Assembly: GCA_026261815.1 (NCBI GenBank)
Contig: JAMPIT010000059.1
Coordinates: 21,748,001 to 21,812,000 of the forward strand
Direction of reading: 5' to 3'
Source: Monarcha castaneiventris obscurior
Lineage: Eukaryota; Chordata; Aves; Passeriformes; Monarchidae
Length of the DNA: 64,000 nucleotides
This document shows positions 27,901 to 41,100 of the stretch, piece after piece; the stretch's first letter is position 1; every line of letters starts with the position of its first letter. The notes beneath the pieces were generated by a model. It did not search any database, was not told the origin of the DNA, and worked only from the letters and a program-made list of their open reading frames with translations. The translations under genes and the position numbers were made by a program.

Positions 27901-29019
27901 GTGCTCGCTGGGGCTTGGCTGACAGTTATGGCTCTGCTTCTGTCTGCTTCTTAAATATTAAAGGATTTTGGAAGGGTTTGGGTTTTTTCTAATGTTCCAC
28001 ATTAGTATTTCCACAAAGTATTTGCATTAATTCCACGCTTTGACTTTTTAACACTGAAATGGCACCATTAGCAGGGACAAGTATTGCCTGAGGAGCATTG
28101 GCTATGAGATGTGGGCATATGTCTATAAGGCTGAGGTGCCAAGATGTAAATTTGCAGGAAATGGGATGCTGAATTCATAATCAATTGCTTTATAGTCTTT
28201 TTTGATGTTACTAGTATTCATAAAAGTTCAACTGGATTGAGGATGTGTACATCTTCTTAGCATATTTATATTAGCATATATATATTAGCATATAGTTTTA
28301 CAGAAGATATGTAGAAGTGTTTTCTGACCAAGTATTTAAATGGTGTCTTTTTTAGAGTTTTTATTGTTTGTTAAGAACTGGCTTCAGAAATTAGTCCCAA
28401 AAATCAATTAAGAAATCTGTTGGCTTATTCATTTCTAAATATCTGCTGCACACAGATCTTAGAATGCAACTTGCATTAGGAGTAATGACTGTTTCCTGAC
28501 TGGAGAATTGAATGGAAACATTTAAGTGGATTTCAGATCAAGCATATGAACACTTGTAGCCTATTAGAGCATTAATTTTAATTTGCTGTTTTGCACAGTC
28601 AAACATTTCCTCCCAGAGTAATTTGAGTGTAAGTGGGTTTTACTGTAAGAGGTGTTGTTTTGTTTGTCTGGTTTGGTACTTTTGGGAATGGTTATTGCTT
28701 ATTATTGTTTATTTTTTTCTTGATAAAGTCTAGCAGTAGTCCAGTGGGAAACAAGGCTGCATTTGCCCTTAAACAGGAAAAGTGCTTACAGTCCTCAGTG
28801 CAGTGTTGATATGTTGTAGTTTCTTATGATCCATGTAGGTGTCTGGGGCTTCAGTCAGTGTCAGAGAAGCTTCAGAGGAAGGTATCCCTGCCAGGCTATT
28901 ACATTTTGCACACTGATAAGTTGGATGGGGGATATGAATGGGTATGAAAGCTCCATTCTCAGACAGGAATTTTTGAATGTGTGCTCTGATCAATATTGTT
29001 TTTCTTTCCCCTCTTTCAG
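18973..29019 (+). other. Non-coding, inferred MYO10 intron (continued to first exon)
   Basis: No exon seen. GC-richer patches at about 19740-20980 and 22500-22900 carry long chance ORFs, including a 258-codon one on the minus strand. A 14-bp unit is repeated three times at 28257-28298. The intron ends in a pyrimidine tract and CAG at 29019. Confidence 0.72.
28257..28298. repeat. 14-bp AT-rich unit repeated three times
   Basis: The unit TTAGCATATWTATA occurs twice in full and a third time partly changed (TTAGCATATAGTTT), about 720 bp before exon 1 of the window. Confidence 0.88.
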
Positions 29020-29178
29020 GTATTCACTTATAAACAGAGCACGATCACACACCAAAAAGTAACACCCATGCATCAAACAAGCACAGAGAGCGTGGAAGAC
29101 ATGGCAGCACTCGTAGATCTCCATGAAGGCTCCATTATGCACAACTTATTCCAACGATATCAGCAAGATAAAATCTAT
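29020..29178 (+). CDS. MYO10: MYO10 window exon 1: end of SH3-like region and start of motor core
   Basis: The exon has 159 nt, 53 codons, phase 0 at both ends. It reads [13 protein letters not shown] at the start and ends [12 protein letters not shown]. The acceptor is a strong pyrimidine tract ending TTTCAG and the donor is TAT|GTAAGC. In myosins this segment joins the N-terminal SH3-like subdomain to the head; [13 protein letters not shown] is the conserved 'EAxxLxNLxxRY' helix. The previous exon (expected to carry the initiator Met) was searched for by its expected protein and not found upstream in the window. Confidence 0.95.
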
Positions 29179-32100
29179 GTAAGCTTTTTATGAAATTAAG
29201 AAAAATATCCAGAGGGAATGTTTTTGAATGTGTCAGTGCTGTGTGTGTTTTGCTGTGTGTGTTCTGTGCTATCTCCTCTCCTAATGCTTTCCAGTTCCTT
29301 GTGTATCCACATACAGCTGAAGCCAGCCTCATGTGGTGACTTCTCACCCACAGTGATGGAAGGAGAAAGTAGCTCAGGCTGGACATGGAATGCCTTGGAA
29401 ATCTTGAGAAACTGGCATGCTCCATATGCTTCTACACTTTCAGTGACAGAGCTGTGTAAAGGACTCTCATTTTCCTCCTCTTCTTCAGACACTCTGCCCC
29501 AACAACATCTGCTGTGTATGTCACCAGAGAAGATGTGGTGGAACTTACATCCTGTCACTGCCACTTGAGATCCTGTTAGGCCAAGAACCAATTCTGATCA
29601 GCTTCCCCTCTTGTACTGTAGTAGAAAGATTATTATGAAAGGAGCATACGATTGTCAAGCTGAGCATTTGTGCTGTTAAATACAGATAGTTGGAGTTTGG
29701 GGTCTATGAGAACAGACAGCTGTTTATCAGTTTCCAATACTAGGAATTAGTCCACACAGAATTCCTTGTCTTAACCCTGTAATGAAGACTTCTATGATTA
29801 GATTTACCTGCTCCTTCAGTATTTTCATTAATCTTGAACTAACTAGATACAAGTCTTTCCTGAGTCTGGAACTGCACTAAACATGAGAAAGATACAACGA
29901 ATATTAGCAGTTGCTGCAGATTGCAAAATTGCACTTTTCAGTGGGTCAGTGGTTGGTCATGTTGGTTTGGCTTTTTTTCCTAATAATTTCAGAACACTAT
30001 TTTTGTTTCATCACATGTCTGGGCCCTTGATTTGACCATGTACATGCTTTATTTCAAGCTTCATCTAATGAATTTGGCTTCTTATTGTTAAATATAAACA
30101 TATCTAAGTGGAAAGATAAACTTTCCCCATATTTAAGACTTGATAAAAATCAAAAAAGAGCACAATGGATAATACTTCTTTGCACATTACCTTAAAAGTG
30201 GCTTTTTAAAAGTGGGTAAAAGCATGGGGAATCCTCAATATTGAGGCAGTTCTCTTTACATAAGTCTTTATGTATATTTTTTCTCAAAACAAATGAACTG
30301 TTTTACCTTTCAGAAAAATTGCCGAACAAAAAATAAATAGCATAAGCGAACAATCCTTCACATGCAAGGAAAAAAATATGTACTTGATAAAAGTTCAGTT
30401 TTCCACCGGTGTTGTTAGATGAGCATATGGTACTCAGTGTTTGACAAAAGAAAAAGAAAATTGTTTCAGGATGTGCATTCACCTAGAGGACACACCCCCT
30501 TTTTGAAAAGCATGAGGGTGATTTTTTTGATGAGGCATAGAACAGCCTTGTTCTGAAGAGACATGTCCTAGCTTCTTTCTTAGCTTGTCAAGGCAAGTTT
30601 AGGGTGTTCTGATCGTCGGTGCTTAGTGCGGTGTACGTTTTTCTAGACAAACAGGTTTGTGTGCTCTTAATGATGACAGATCTTCAGTTGCTACTGAGTA
30701 TGCATTGTCCCCTCAGTGTTGCTAATTTAACTGCTTAATCTTTTGAATCCACCTGAAAAATTATGGAAAAGGTGGTTGGAAAAAAAAGCTGTGTTTCGAA
30801 ATGCATATGAAAGCCTCTCTGTTGCCCTGTACGTGTAACCAGGACCTGACTGAAGGAGCATCTTCTTTTCTCCATCCTCATTGGTACCCCACTCCTACCA
30901 CAGCAATAGTAGTGTTTTAGCAGGAAAGGGCTTCAGGAACAAAAATCCCCCAAAAAGCTGATTTAATGTCTTGAATAATTTTATGAAAGTTCATAAATAT
31001 AGGAGCATGTATTTTAGAAGGGGATGTTGTCACTGCAAAATGATCTCTGTCATTTTAAGCCAAGATTTCTTCACTGTATTGAGCAATTCAATGATATTTT
31101 AATGTTAAAAAGAAAAAAAGACTGAAGGTGCATTGTTTACCTTTGTTGAAGGTAACTTTGCAGCTGATTATTCAAACTTGCTCGATCATTTTGCTTTGGG
31201 ACCAAAGTAGTTCTAGTACAGGACAATAGAATCCATTGAAATCTTTGCCAGGAGCAACCAAAATTTTCCAGGTTATACCTTTGCCTTTACCAAATTATAC
31301 AATCCCATGACCAGGAATTGCTTCATTATCGTAGTTCACACATTGTCTCTTGTATCTGCCTCATCACCTTGGTGTACCTGTCCCTGGTGCTTTAGGGATA
31401 AATTGGGAAGGCATATGCCACTCTCCACTGTGGGCTTAGGGGCTGATCATCCCATTGAAAGACTTCTTGCCATCCCCGAATACAAACCACCATACAATTG
31501 CTGTTTTCTGGCTTTTAGCTTACAGATCCCTCTTTACCTCAGTTCTGTGCACCTCCTTGTCCACATCCTGAGTAGGGGGAAGAGATATGAGAAGGTTTAT
31601 GCTGTCATTTTTTGAGTTCTATGCTTGTAGTATTACAAATGTATAAGTGTGGTTCTTGAGCATGGTAGCCTTTTGTTAGTGGCATTGAGACCAGGAAGCA
31701 CCTTTTTATCTTAATAAAGAATACACTTAGTTGGGGTTTAAGTTTTGGGACTTGCTTGTTCACACACATAAAAATTGTATCAAGTGCAGTGTGCTTAATT
31801 GTAGTGTCAAGTATATATATAATTTCAAAAGAAGTTAAACAGAAGAAACAATTAAAGGGAAATTTAAACAGCTACTTTCTCAGAAAGACAATTATTTATG
31901 CAGATCTTCCACTGTTAACTTTTGTGTTTTTCTGTATTTGAAAATGTTTCTCCAGCAATAAGCATTTAAATAAATATATGCAGATGTTTGAGCTCAGTTT
32001 AATCTTCTGTTACTTATTAACATTTTTGTCTCACATACTCATACCCGTGTTCCTAAACTTTTTACTACTTCCGAATTCATACTACAAAGTTATTTGCTAT

Positions 32101-35100
32101 GGATGCCAAGTTTTTTCAAACATGTCAGTGACTTTATTTGCTGCTGCCAACAACTGCAGCTATAAAGGGTCAGCAGAGGATTTTCTATATTTCTTGATTT
32201 CTCTTGGGGAAGGAAGAATATTGATTTGGATTACAGATTGTATTTGTGGTGTGAATGATGCCTGGCTGTGAACATAATGAGTTGAGGCTCTCAACTGAAT
32301 CTGTGCTGTTTGCAAGAAGGTGAATGACAAAATGTTTTTCTTGTCTATGTGCAACCATCTTTTTGTATCAGTGTCAAGTCTGTTGGCATCTGCTTGTGAT
32401 ACTTTCTGTCCGAAGTCCCATAAAATAGTGTGTGCTTTTCCTTTTTGGCCTGTGAGAAGCATAGGATATACAAGTCCTTTCTTGATTTTTCCAGGCAGGC
32501 TTCTGTCTGGTATTTTTTTCAGGCTTTTTGCTTAATACTGCATTTATCTGAAAGTTTGGTTCCGGGCTATCATGACTTCTGTTGTTCAGGAAAGGATAAA
32601 ACTTAGGATGGCAGTGATCATATGGTGCATGGGCTTTGATTGTTACTTTATCTCCCATTTTGCTCCTATTGGGAACAACAGTGGGTGATCCAGCTGTGGA
32701 CATCAGCATGCAAATTTTAATGCTCATCTCTGAATGCTCAGGTCAGCTTGCATGCTAGACTGGTATGTGGCAAAATATGGAAAGATAAACACTAGTGCTA
32801 AAAGTGGAAGGTGCCCACATTTGAAAACAGAGCCTTTTGTGAAGGCACTTGGGGGATTTGGTGACCCCTGAAGCGAGGCCATCACAGGCCACGTGGTGTG
32901 GAGAGGGCAAGTGCTGTGGCAGCCACTCTTGTTGATGTTCAAAGGCAAATTGTTCCCAAGCTGTTGATTCTGGTTTACTTTTAGTTAAGTACACACTGCG
33001 GAGCAGACTGGCTTAGCCTTGGAGAGAATGCCATAAACCACACAGCATGGATTGTGCTGTGAGTTGCACAAATTATGGTGTTTGGGCTGGCTCTGGGATG
33101 AGCTGTGGTTGTCTTCTCTCTGGCCAGTGGTTGGTTACTGATGCAGGTGAGAAAATTTCCAAGAGCAAAGCAGAGGATGAGAGAGCAGCTTTTGCTGAGG
33201 TGAGAGGCAGGTTGGGAATAACTGCAGTATGTATTGTGCAGGTCAGTGCAGAGGCTTTCAGCATCTTATCGACCCTCTTTTGCATGACTTCAAGCAATAG
33301 ACAAGTTTCAAAGCACTTTTCATTCGTTTTTTCCTTCTGAATTAAGTTAAGAAATGCTAGGTGGGCACATTCCCCTTTGAAGTGGTGATGACTTGACACG
33401 TGCCTGTCTTGTTTAGGGGGAGGATGTGCACCATGCCCAGAGCAGCATTCTGCTTGGGCTGTGGAGTGGCTGTGGACTCTCCTGATGGGGGGAGAGTGAC
33501 CTCCAGGTTTCCAACAGTTGGGTGTGGTGGCCAGGAAGGGTGAGGGACAACACAACCTATTTTTGCTCACTCTCAAATTAGGACTGCAGCTTGCCCGCCG
33601 ATAATTATAACCGTCTGTTATGCTTGCGTGCATATGTATGAAAAGTGCTGTACCAGCCACGTCGACATATACTGCTGTACCAGCCACATCCACATCAGAG
33701 GGAGGATGATGGTAATTAGAAGCTCAGTTTTTGTGGCTGGCTTCCTTTCAGCTGAAGCAACAAACATAGAATAACTTGAATGAAAAAGCAACATTTATCC
33801 AATTTTTAAAAAAGGTGTTAAACTGGAAAAGTTGTCTCTTCCCTGACAAGGTTGTTGCAGGGCTCCTAGCCACTTCATTGTACAGAATGCTCTGTCCATT
33901 CTTAAAAGGTATTTTCAGTTATTTATACATTGATTTTTAAATCTATTAGTGTTTATTTACTTAAGCAGCATGTTCAGTTGTAGTTTGTTAAGCTTGCAGT
34001 AATTAGATAATTTATCTCCCTCGAAGTCATGAGGGCTCCCAGAGGCAACTAGTTGATGTTTGTGCAGTATTAATCAATAGTCACCACAGGGGTTTTTTCA
34101 AATTCTGTTTGCAGACACAGACACTTTAGTATCTAGGTCAGTTGCTCTCTGTGACTTGTTTTTCTAGGTTTTTGCCTATTTGGTTTTTTTCTGAGCACAG
34201 TAAAACTCCTTTTGGATCCAGTGCAGTTGCTCTGTACTGTGTTACAATGGTCAGCAGGAAGTGGACATTGCTGCAGGTTACAGTGAGAAAATAGCAGGGC
34301 ACACTAAAGTCCTGGTTGATTAAATGCAGGCAGACATAATTCATACACTTTGGTAGTATTCCTGCTCAGGTGTCCTCTAGCATTGACACAAGTTGTAGGT
34401 GAAGGCAGAGGAAAAAAGGAACATTGGTAGAAGGTGATAGAATCTTAGAATCACTGATGTTGTAAAGGACCTCCAATGTCTTCAAGGCCAACCTTTGTCC
34501 AATGTCTTCAAGGCCAACCTTTGTCTGAATACCTCCATAAATACCACTAAACCATAGTCCCAAAGTGTTTACTGATAAAGTCAAAACCTCATGACTGGTT
34601 TCTTTAATGGAAAAAGTTGGACACCGTGTGGAAACTGAACCTAAAATGAAGGTATATCATGGACCCCTACAATGTCCTGGACAGCTCAACAGCCTTGGTC
34701 TTCAGCCTGTCATATGCCTGTTATAAATTAATGGGAGCCATGGACTTAAAAAACCCCAGACAATGGTACACAGAAACTGTGTCATTAATTAGTACCATAA
34801 AACATTTATATAAATATAGTACCTGTCTATTTAAAGTAAGCCCTTAGTTATTACACTAGCCCCTAGAACCACATTTATCCTGGTCTTGTCTGCAATCCAA
34901 CTGTGGTTGCACGGTTCCTCTCCAGAGGCATCCAGTGCTGAAGAGCAGTCCCAGGTTTGCAGGATCTGCTCTGTGGTCACTGAGGAAACGGCTGTTTATT
35001 TAACTGCTCCACTTTTACAGTAAAGAAATCTTTAAAAAAGTGTGCTGGTGAATCACAGTGGTTTTCACGCCTTCCTGTGCTACTGGGAAGATGAGGAAAA

Positions 35101-38100
35101 TTCTTGCCACCAGCTCTTTCCATGGAAGTGTGGAGAGCAGAGAACGCTGTTGCTAAGAGTGCATGACAAATGTCTATACATAGCTACTTACCTCCATAAT
35201 TAGAATGTTATGCTTGCACACATCAGATAATGTTTTCAAAATGCCGTTCAAAGTGAGTTCCTGTCTCCAAGCATTAATTACAGCTTCCATTTCACATCTG
35301 TTACTAGAGAGCAGCAGACAAAGATCTATAAAAACACAGCAGGCTTTTAATTGGAAATCTAGTGAAATTTATTTCTGGTGATTGTTCTTTCTAAAGGCTG
35401 GTCAGTTGTATAGATCAACAATTGTCTACCAAAGGGAAATTAACATTTTTTTTAATTTGTTTTTCTTTTTTTAAAATATGTGTTAGTGGAAAAACTTAGC
35501 TGTAATGACATGAGAAGTAAACAAATGCCATCAGTTGGTTAACCAACCTTGCTTCTGACTTCTGCCATACTGTGTGACTTGTGGAGCTGCTAATAGTTAT
35601 AATAACAACAACAATAAAGAGTGTTTGTCTGAACTTCGTCCTCACGGCTGAAAATACTGTGGTTTTAAAGGTGCATGTTTTCAGATCTTAGGAAGTATTT
35701 CAGCCTGAGGTGTTGTGATCAATGTGATATCATTAAAAGGGCAGCTTCTCAGAAAGGTGTGTGTTGCTGAGTGCACTATGATGTGTGCCACAGCTACACA
35801 AACACTTTACAGTGTGCGCAGTGGCTACATGTGCACAACCCCATCACAAACACATTTATATTACGGTTTGTAGCACATTAGGTGTTCCTGGTTACCTGCT
35901 GGGTGTACACACTGCAGTGAGGATCTTACCTGCTACCATCCACGGGCCTCTTTAGTGAGATGGAGAGGGCGAAGAGGTCAAAGTTTTAGTAAAACATGAA
36001 AGCTTGCTCTTTCTATTCTGCTCTGTACCAGTGGTTTTTTTCCTCCGTTGGTTGGTTGGGGAATAAATAATAGATGCACTGGCAACAGGGTCAATTCCTG
36101 TTGACTTCCATGAGGTTTCTATTGGTAATACAAAAGCTCTAAGCTATATTTAATGGTAACTTCTTATGAAAAACTACAAAGTAAAAAAATCTATCATCAT
36201 GTGCAGATTTTGCCATCGGTGATGGTATATATTGCTAATGTCTTCCCAGATTTGAAGGCTAGTATTCATGTTGTTTTCTCCACACCTTTATTGCATGTCA
36301 CTGCTAACTCTATGAGCCAAGAACAGAAAGCAGACCAACATGCAAAATCATAAGGAAAATTATCAGTCATTTGTGCAAATGCCAACAGCAGCGTGGTGCT
36401 GTTCAGCCAGAGCTTTTGCAAACGGTGCTGAATGTTTCTGCGTGCGCCGTTGCCTCACTTGGAGGTAAGCTTTGGCTCCTTTCTGCAAGGTCTTTTGTTC
36501 CCAGTCCAGCAAAGTCATTGAAAGGAGGGCAGGAATTTGGGCTCCAAAACTTAGGGCACTTACCTGACACCAGCATATGTTTTCTTTACATGAGTTAGGC
36601 TTTGACTGTAAAGTGAGCTGCACAAAATTTACTGCTTGTGCTGCACTGACCAAATGTCTTATACACATATTCCAGCAGTTTAATACTAGAAAGGCAGCAA
36701 ACAACCCGTTTAGGTTGGGAATGAATTAACTTACTTTTATTGCTGTTGTTTATCTGTGTAAATGGACTATTGATTCATAGCCAGGCTGTTATTTTTATTT
36801 GAAAAGAGGTGGTCCCTTTCTCACAAGCAGTTTCAGCTTTTTCCCTTTAATGTTTGTCAGTCTCTCCTTTTACAAGCAAGTGGAATCCAAAAGTTCCATT
36901 TAGCAGATTTTTGACAGTTAATTCCACTTGCCATCTTAGTTCTGATTTCTCGACTGACGGCAATTTGGCAGCAGTTCAGTGCCATCCAACTAAGTACCTG
37001 GCATAGATTTAGATTTCAGTTATGCTGGCTTTTGATTTTTCTTTTCATGCTCTGTTAAAGAGTAATTCCTGCTCTTCCTGCTTTCCTCCTAAAAGAAGCC
37101 CTTTCTATAGAAGAGGTCTTCAAACATTAACAAGCCACAGAAGTTATGGAAAGCTGGATATCAGTATGTAAAATACTTGCAGGCAGAATTAAACATCTGC
37201 AAAGCTTTATATAGAAATATTTCTCCAATGTTCTAGAGAGACTGTTCTTTGGTTCATGGTTTTACCAGCATTTTTGTTTTCCTTTGTGTGCATTTTCTCT
37301 GAAAAGCCCCTTCATCTCTCCAGTATGAATCTATAGGAAGGAAGAAGACCATTTTTTTTCTTTTCCTTGCTGGAGGGTAAATTAGACCTTCAGACAGTTT
37401 TGAAAGACTCATTTGAGCATTGTGCAATAATAAAGCAGGAGGAAGAACTAGTGTGTGGCCGCAGGCCATTTGAAATGAAGTGACGAGCCATGGGGTCTCT
37501 GCTCTTTGTGGAGCCTTTTTTGATTTGAGCTAGAGCTCGCCTGGTTAAAATTGTGCGCACAGATTGCTACAGTCTGATGTGCAAACTTACTTTCACATGC
37601 TGTATTGCAGCCCATGAAAATAACAAAAATCAATGTCTCGTTCTGATCAATCATGTTTGTGTTGAGGAGGTCACTGCCTCTATCTGCTTGGCAATGATGA
37701 AGAGAGAAATTCTTCCGTAATTGTTTATATGAAAACTGCACAAAAGATCATTATTCTGACCCTGATAGGACTGCTGGATGGTAGAGATTGCATTGTATTA
37801 GTCAGTGAAAAGTGCAGTAAAAACAAGGAGACTCGGGGCTTTTTATACTGGGAGAAAAACGACCAGAAACCTGTCAATATCTTGAAGAAGGAAAAATGTC
37901 CATCTGACATCAGTATTACTATCCGCTGTTTTGGTTTTTACCTTTGGCTATAACAGTGCTCTTTTGTCAACTTTTCTTTATATTAGTTTCATAATTCCAG
38001 TTGGTTGGAATGGTTAATGGATTGGTTTTTGTGTGGATTCAGGATAACACTTGTAAGGTTTCCTTTAGTAATCCCCATCAGACAATCTGTTCAGTAGGAG

Positions 38101-41100
38101 AAAATGATGAGAAAAATAAGATGAGATCAAGCTGTGAGTGTGTCTCTCAGCCAGTGGGGAGTTCTTCACCATCTCTGAACCTTCTGTGGAGTTAAGCAGA
38201 AAGGTGTCTGCCTCTGTGCAGTTTTGGGTATTTACACTGGCAACTATGGTGACCAAAACCCAGTTTCTAACCCTTAAGAAATAGACCTAGACAGTTTCAT
38301 TTAGCTTCCTAGACAAGGACTCAATGAATGGGCCAGATTGAAGCTGTAGGGAGTGGAAGGATTCTCTTAGTTTAGAAGCTAAGTTAGCCGGGTTACAAAG
38401 TACAAGTTTTTCATGAAGAGGTAGCATAGCCTTCGCCCTTGGAGTGGCTTGGGAACAGGATGGTGTTGCCTAATACTTTTGCACCAAGGGAAGCTTAAGG
38501 TCACATTAGTTGGGTTGAAGAGTCAACATAACAGACAAGGCTGCATCTGAGAGGGTGTCCTGTTGACCAACAGTTGCCTGTGATCATCTGAAATCACATG
38601 TTTTAAAATAATCCAAAACTATTCCAAAATCTTCTTGAGAACTGTGCAAGTGGAAACAAGCATAAAGCCTGGCTTTGAAAAGGTCTTGGTCTGTTATGCC
38701 TTGGATCCTATCTGTGCTCAGCACAGAAGGCAAAAAGGCCAGCAGGAAGGTGGCTGGTAGGAGAGGCTGCTGCAGTTTTCCATCGTGGACTGAAGGACAT
38801 GAGAAAGTGCAGCGTGAACGTGCCTGAGAAGACTTTTCAAAAGAAAATACACTTTTCAAAAGCAATGACAAGGAGAACATGTAGTAGATGGGTCTTGGCT
38901 GTGGGTAGCTGCTTGTTGACACTTGATCTTCGTAGTGAAATTCCATGTCATGTTCTGGTTCGCTTCTAAAGGTCCTCTCCTGTGGATGCTAGCTCTTATA
39001 TTTGTAGCGTGGCCTGTGTGTTTACAAACAGCTCATTTGGCAATCAATCCTACAACTGACTTTAAGAAGAAAAAAGGACAGTTTAGGGGTCATAATGTTG
39101 AGTGCATTGACAAGGGACACAGAGATAGAGAAAAGCAAAGCTGATGTAAATTTGGGCAGTTGGAAACTCACCATGAGTCACCAGACATGGTGAGGACTGC
39201 AGGAGCCCAAGCATGTAAAGATGATTATAGAGTATGGCATTTCCATCTTAGAAATGGCTTGATTGGTTGAAAACATTTAAAACATGTAGTTTCAAAAAAA
39301 CATTTAAAATTGTAGTTTAGTACTTCACTTTGATTATGGTTTTTAAGAAAGAAGCTTGGCTTCAGACATGGGACAACTGGATTCTGTCCCACTGAAATTA
39401 GCATGGGACTAGCTGAAAGATGGGGTATACTTACCACAGTGAGGATAAATCGAGGTCCTACCATGAATGAGGGCATTAATTACCATCCTCTTTATGGCAT
39501 ACTGTCGCCCCTTCTTCTGCCTCCCCTGAAAAGCACACCAAAATGTGGCCCAGTCATCTTTCTCCTTTTTCTGCTGATGTGTATGTGGTAGACGTTTGGT
39601 TGTCTTTGCCTCAGGATAAACTCAGCCCTGATTACCATTAATCCCTTCACCTGAGAGAGCTGGGAACCACAAAGGCCATACCTGCAGTGTGGAGCAAACC
39701 CTTCTGTTCCCAGGTTTTTCATCCTGACACCTTAAAATTTTGTGTTGAAAATGTAATGAAGTTTGATGGCTATTTTGTGGTCTTTTAAAAGTTGCCTGCC
39801 GCTGCATGTTCTGTGAAAACACTGAGTTTGTTATTTGGTAATGTTACTGTAGCTGTGATGATTTAAAGGTAAGTGAGACGCAGAGGTTGTGTGGAATGGT
39901 GATAAAAATCTTTTCCCATGCCTCGTGTAAAAGTAACACAGAAGTATCTTTGAGGTGAACCAGTTGTACTGCAGTTTTATTTAAGTTTCCTATATATTAA
40001 GGGCAAGCCCGGAAAGTAATACTTGTGGAATAAATTGGCAGGTTGATACCAATACCCCCTTTTTAAAAAAATACTTTTACTTTTCAGACGCAGAATCAGT
40101 TCCTTAAGAGACTCCAGGAAAGTCAGGAGTTGTTCAGAAATGATGCAGAAACATATTTTTTGAGGCATCTGTAACCATGCTTCTCTTTCTGTAATAACAT
40201 AGATTTTTCATCTAAAGCAGAAAGGCTTGAAAGTGCTCTTAAGAGAGTTGGACAAAGTCCTCTTTCCCAATGTTAATGCATATATCTGTAACAAAACATC
40301 TTAATTTCTGTGTTTGATCTATTCCATCATTTCTAGTTCCAAGTTGTGAAGAATATTTTGATTTCTGTTGGCAGTAAAGAAACACAATGATAGAAGGAAA
40401 TAGAGTAATGCAGTCTTATGGCTGTTTTAATAGTGCAAGCAGTTTTGGTTTCTGTTGTGATTGTTGATCAAAGATTTAGTTCAGGAACAGCACAAAGTGC
40501 CCTTTAACAGGGTCCTTCAGTCTGCTTCTGCCTTCTCTCTCCCACTCTCCCTGTGGCATGAAATATGGGAAGCCTAAGAAAAGTGTGTCCTTCCCTGCTT
40601 CCCCCTTTTTATTTATTTATTTATGAAAGAACGAGGACTGGGATGTCTCAGATGCTAGAAGTCCGTGAAGTACAGAGAGGGACACCTTGATGAAGAGGGT
40701 GAAAGGTCATAAGAAAAGCAGTGTAGAATAGATTTAATGACCTTACATGGGAAAAGCAAGCTTGGGTAAAATACAGATATCATAAAGGATCCTCAGAAAC
40801 AGGAAAGTTACTGTGGAGAAGTTTTGATATGAAAGGGAAGATGGAGAAAGTGGTTGGTTGCTGGATATGGAGCAAACCTGAAAGGATATACCCCAAAATT
40901 CTAAAAAGCACCTGTGAAGGGGAAAAGATGAAAAGCAGGGTGGCCCTGGTGTATTTATTCATAGGACTAATGAAGTGGTCTTCCATGAGGGCAGTTTTCT
41001 TTCTCATTGCTTTTTCATTATAGAGAGTCTGAAATGGAATTTGAGGAGGAAATTTCTTACTCTACTTTTTTTCTTTTTGTCTGAAGAAAGCCTTTTGTAC

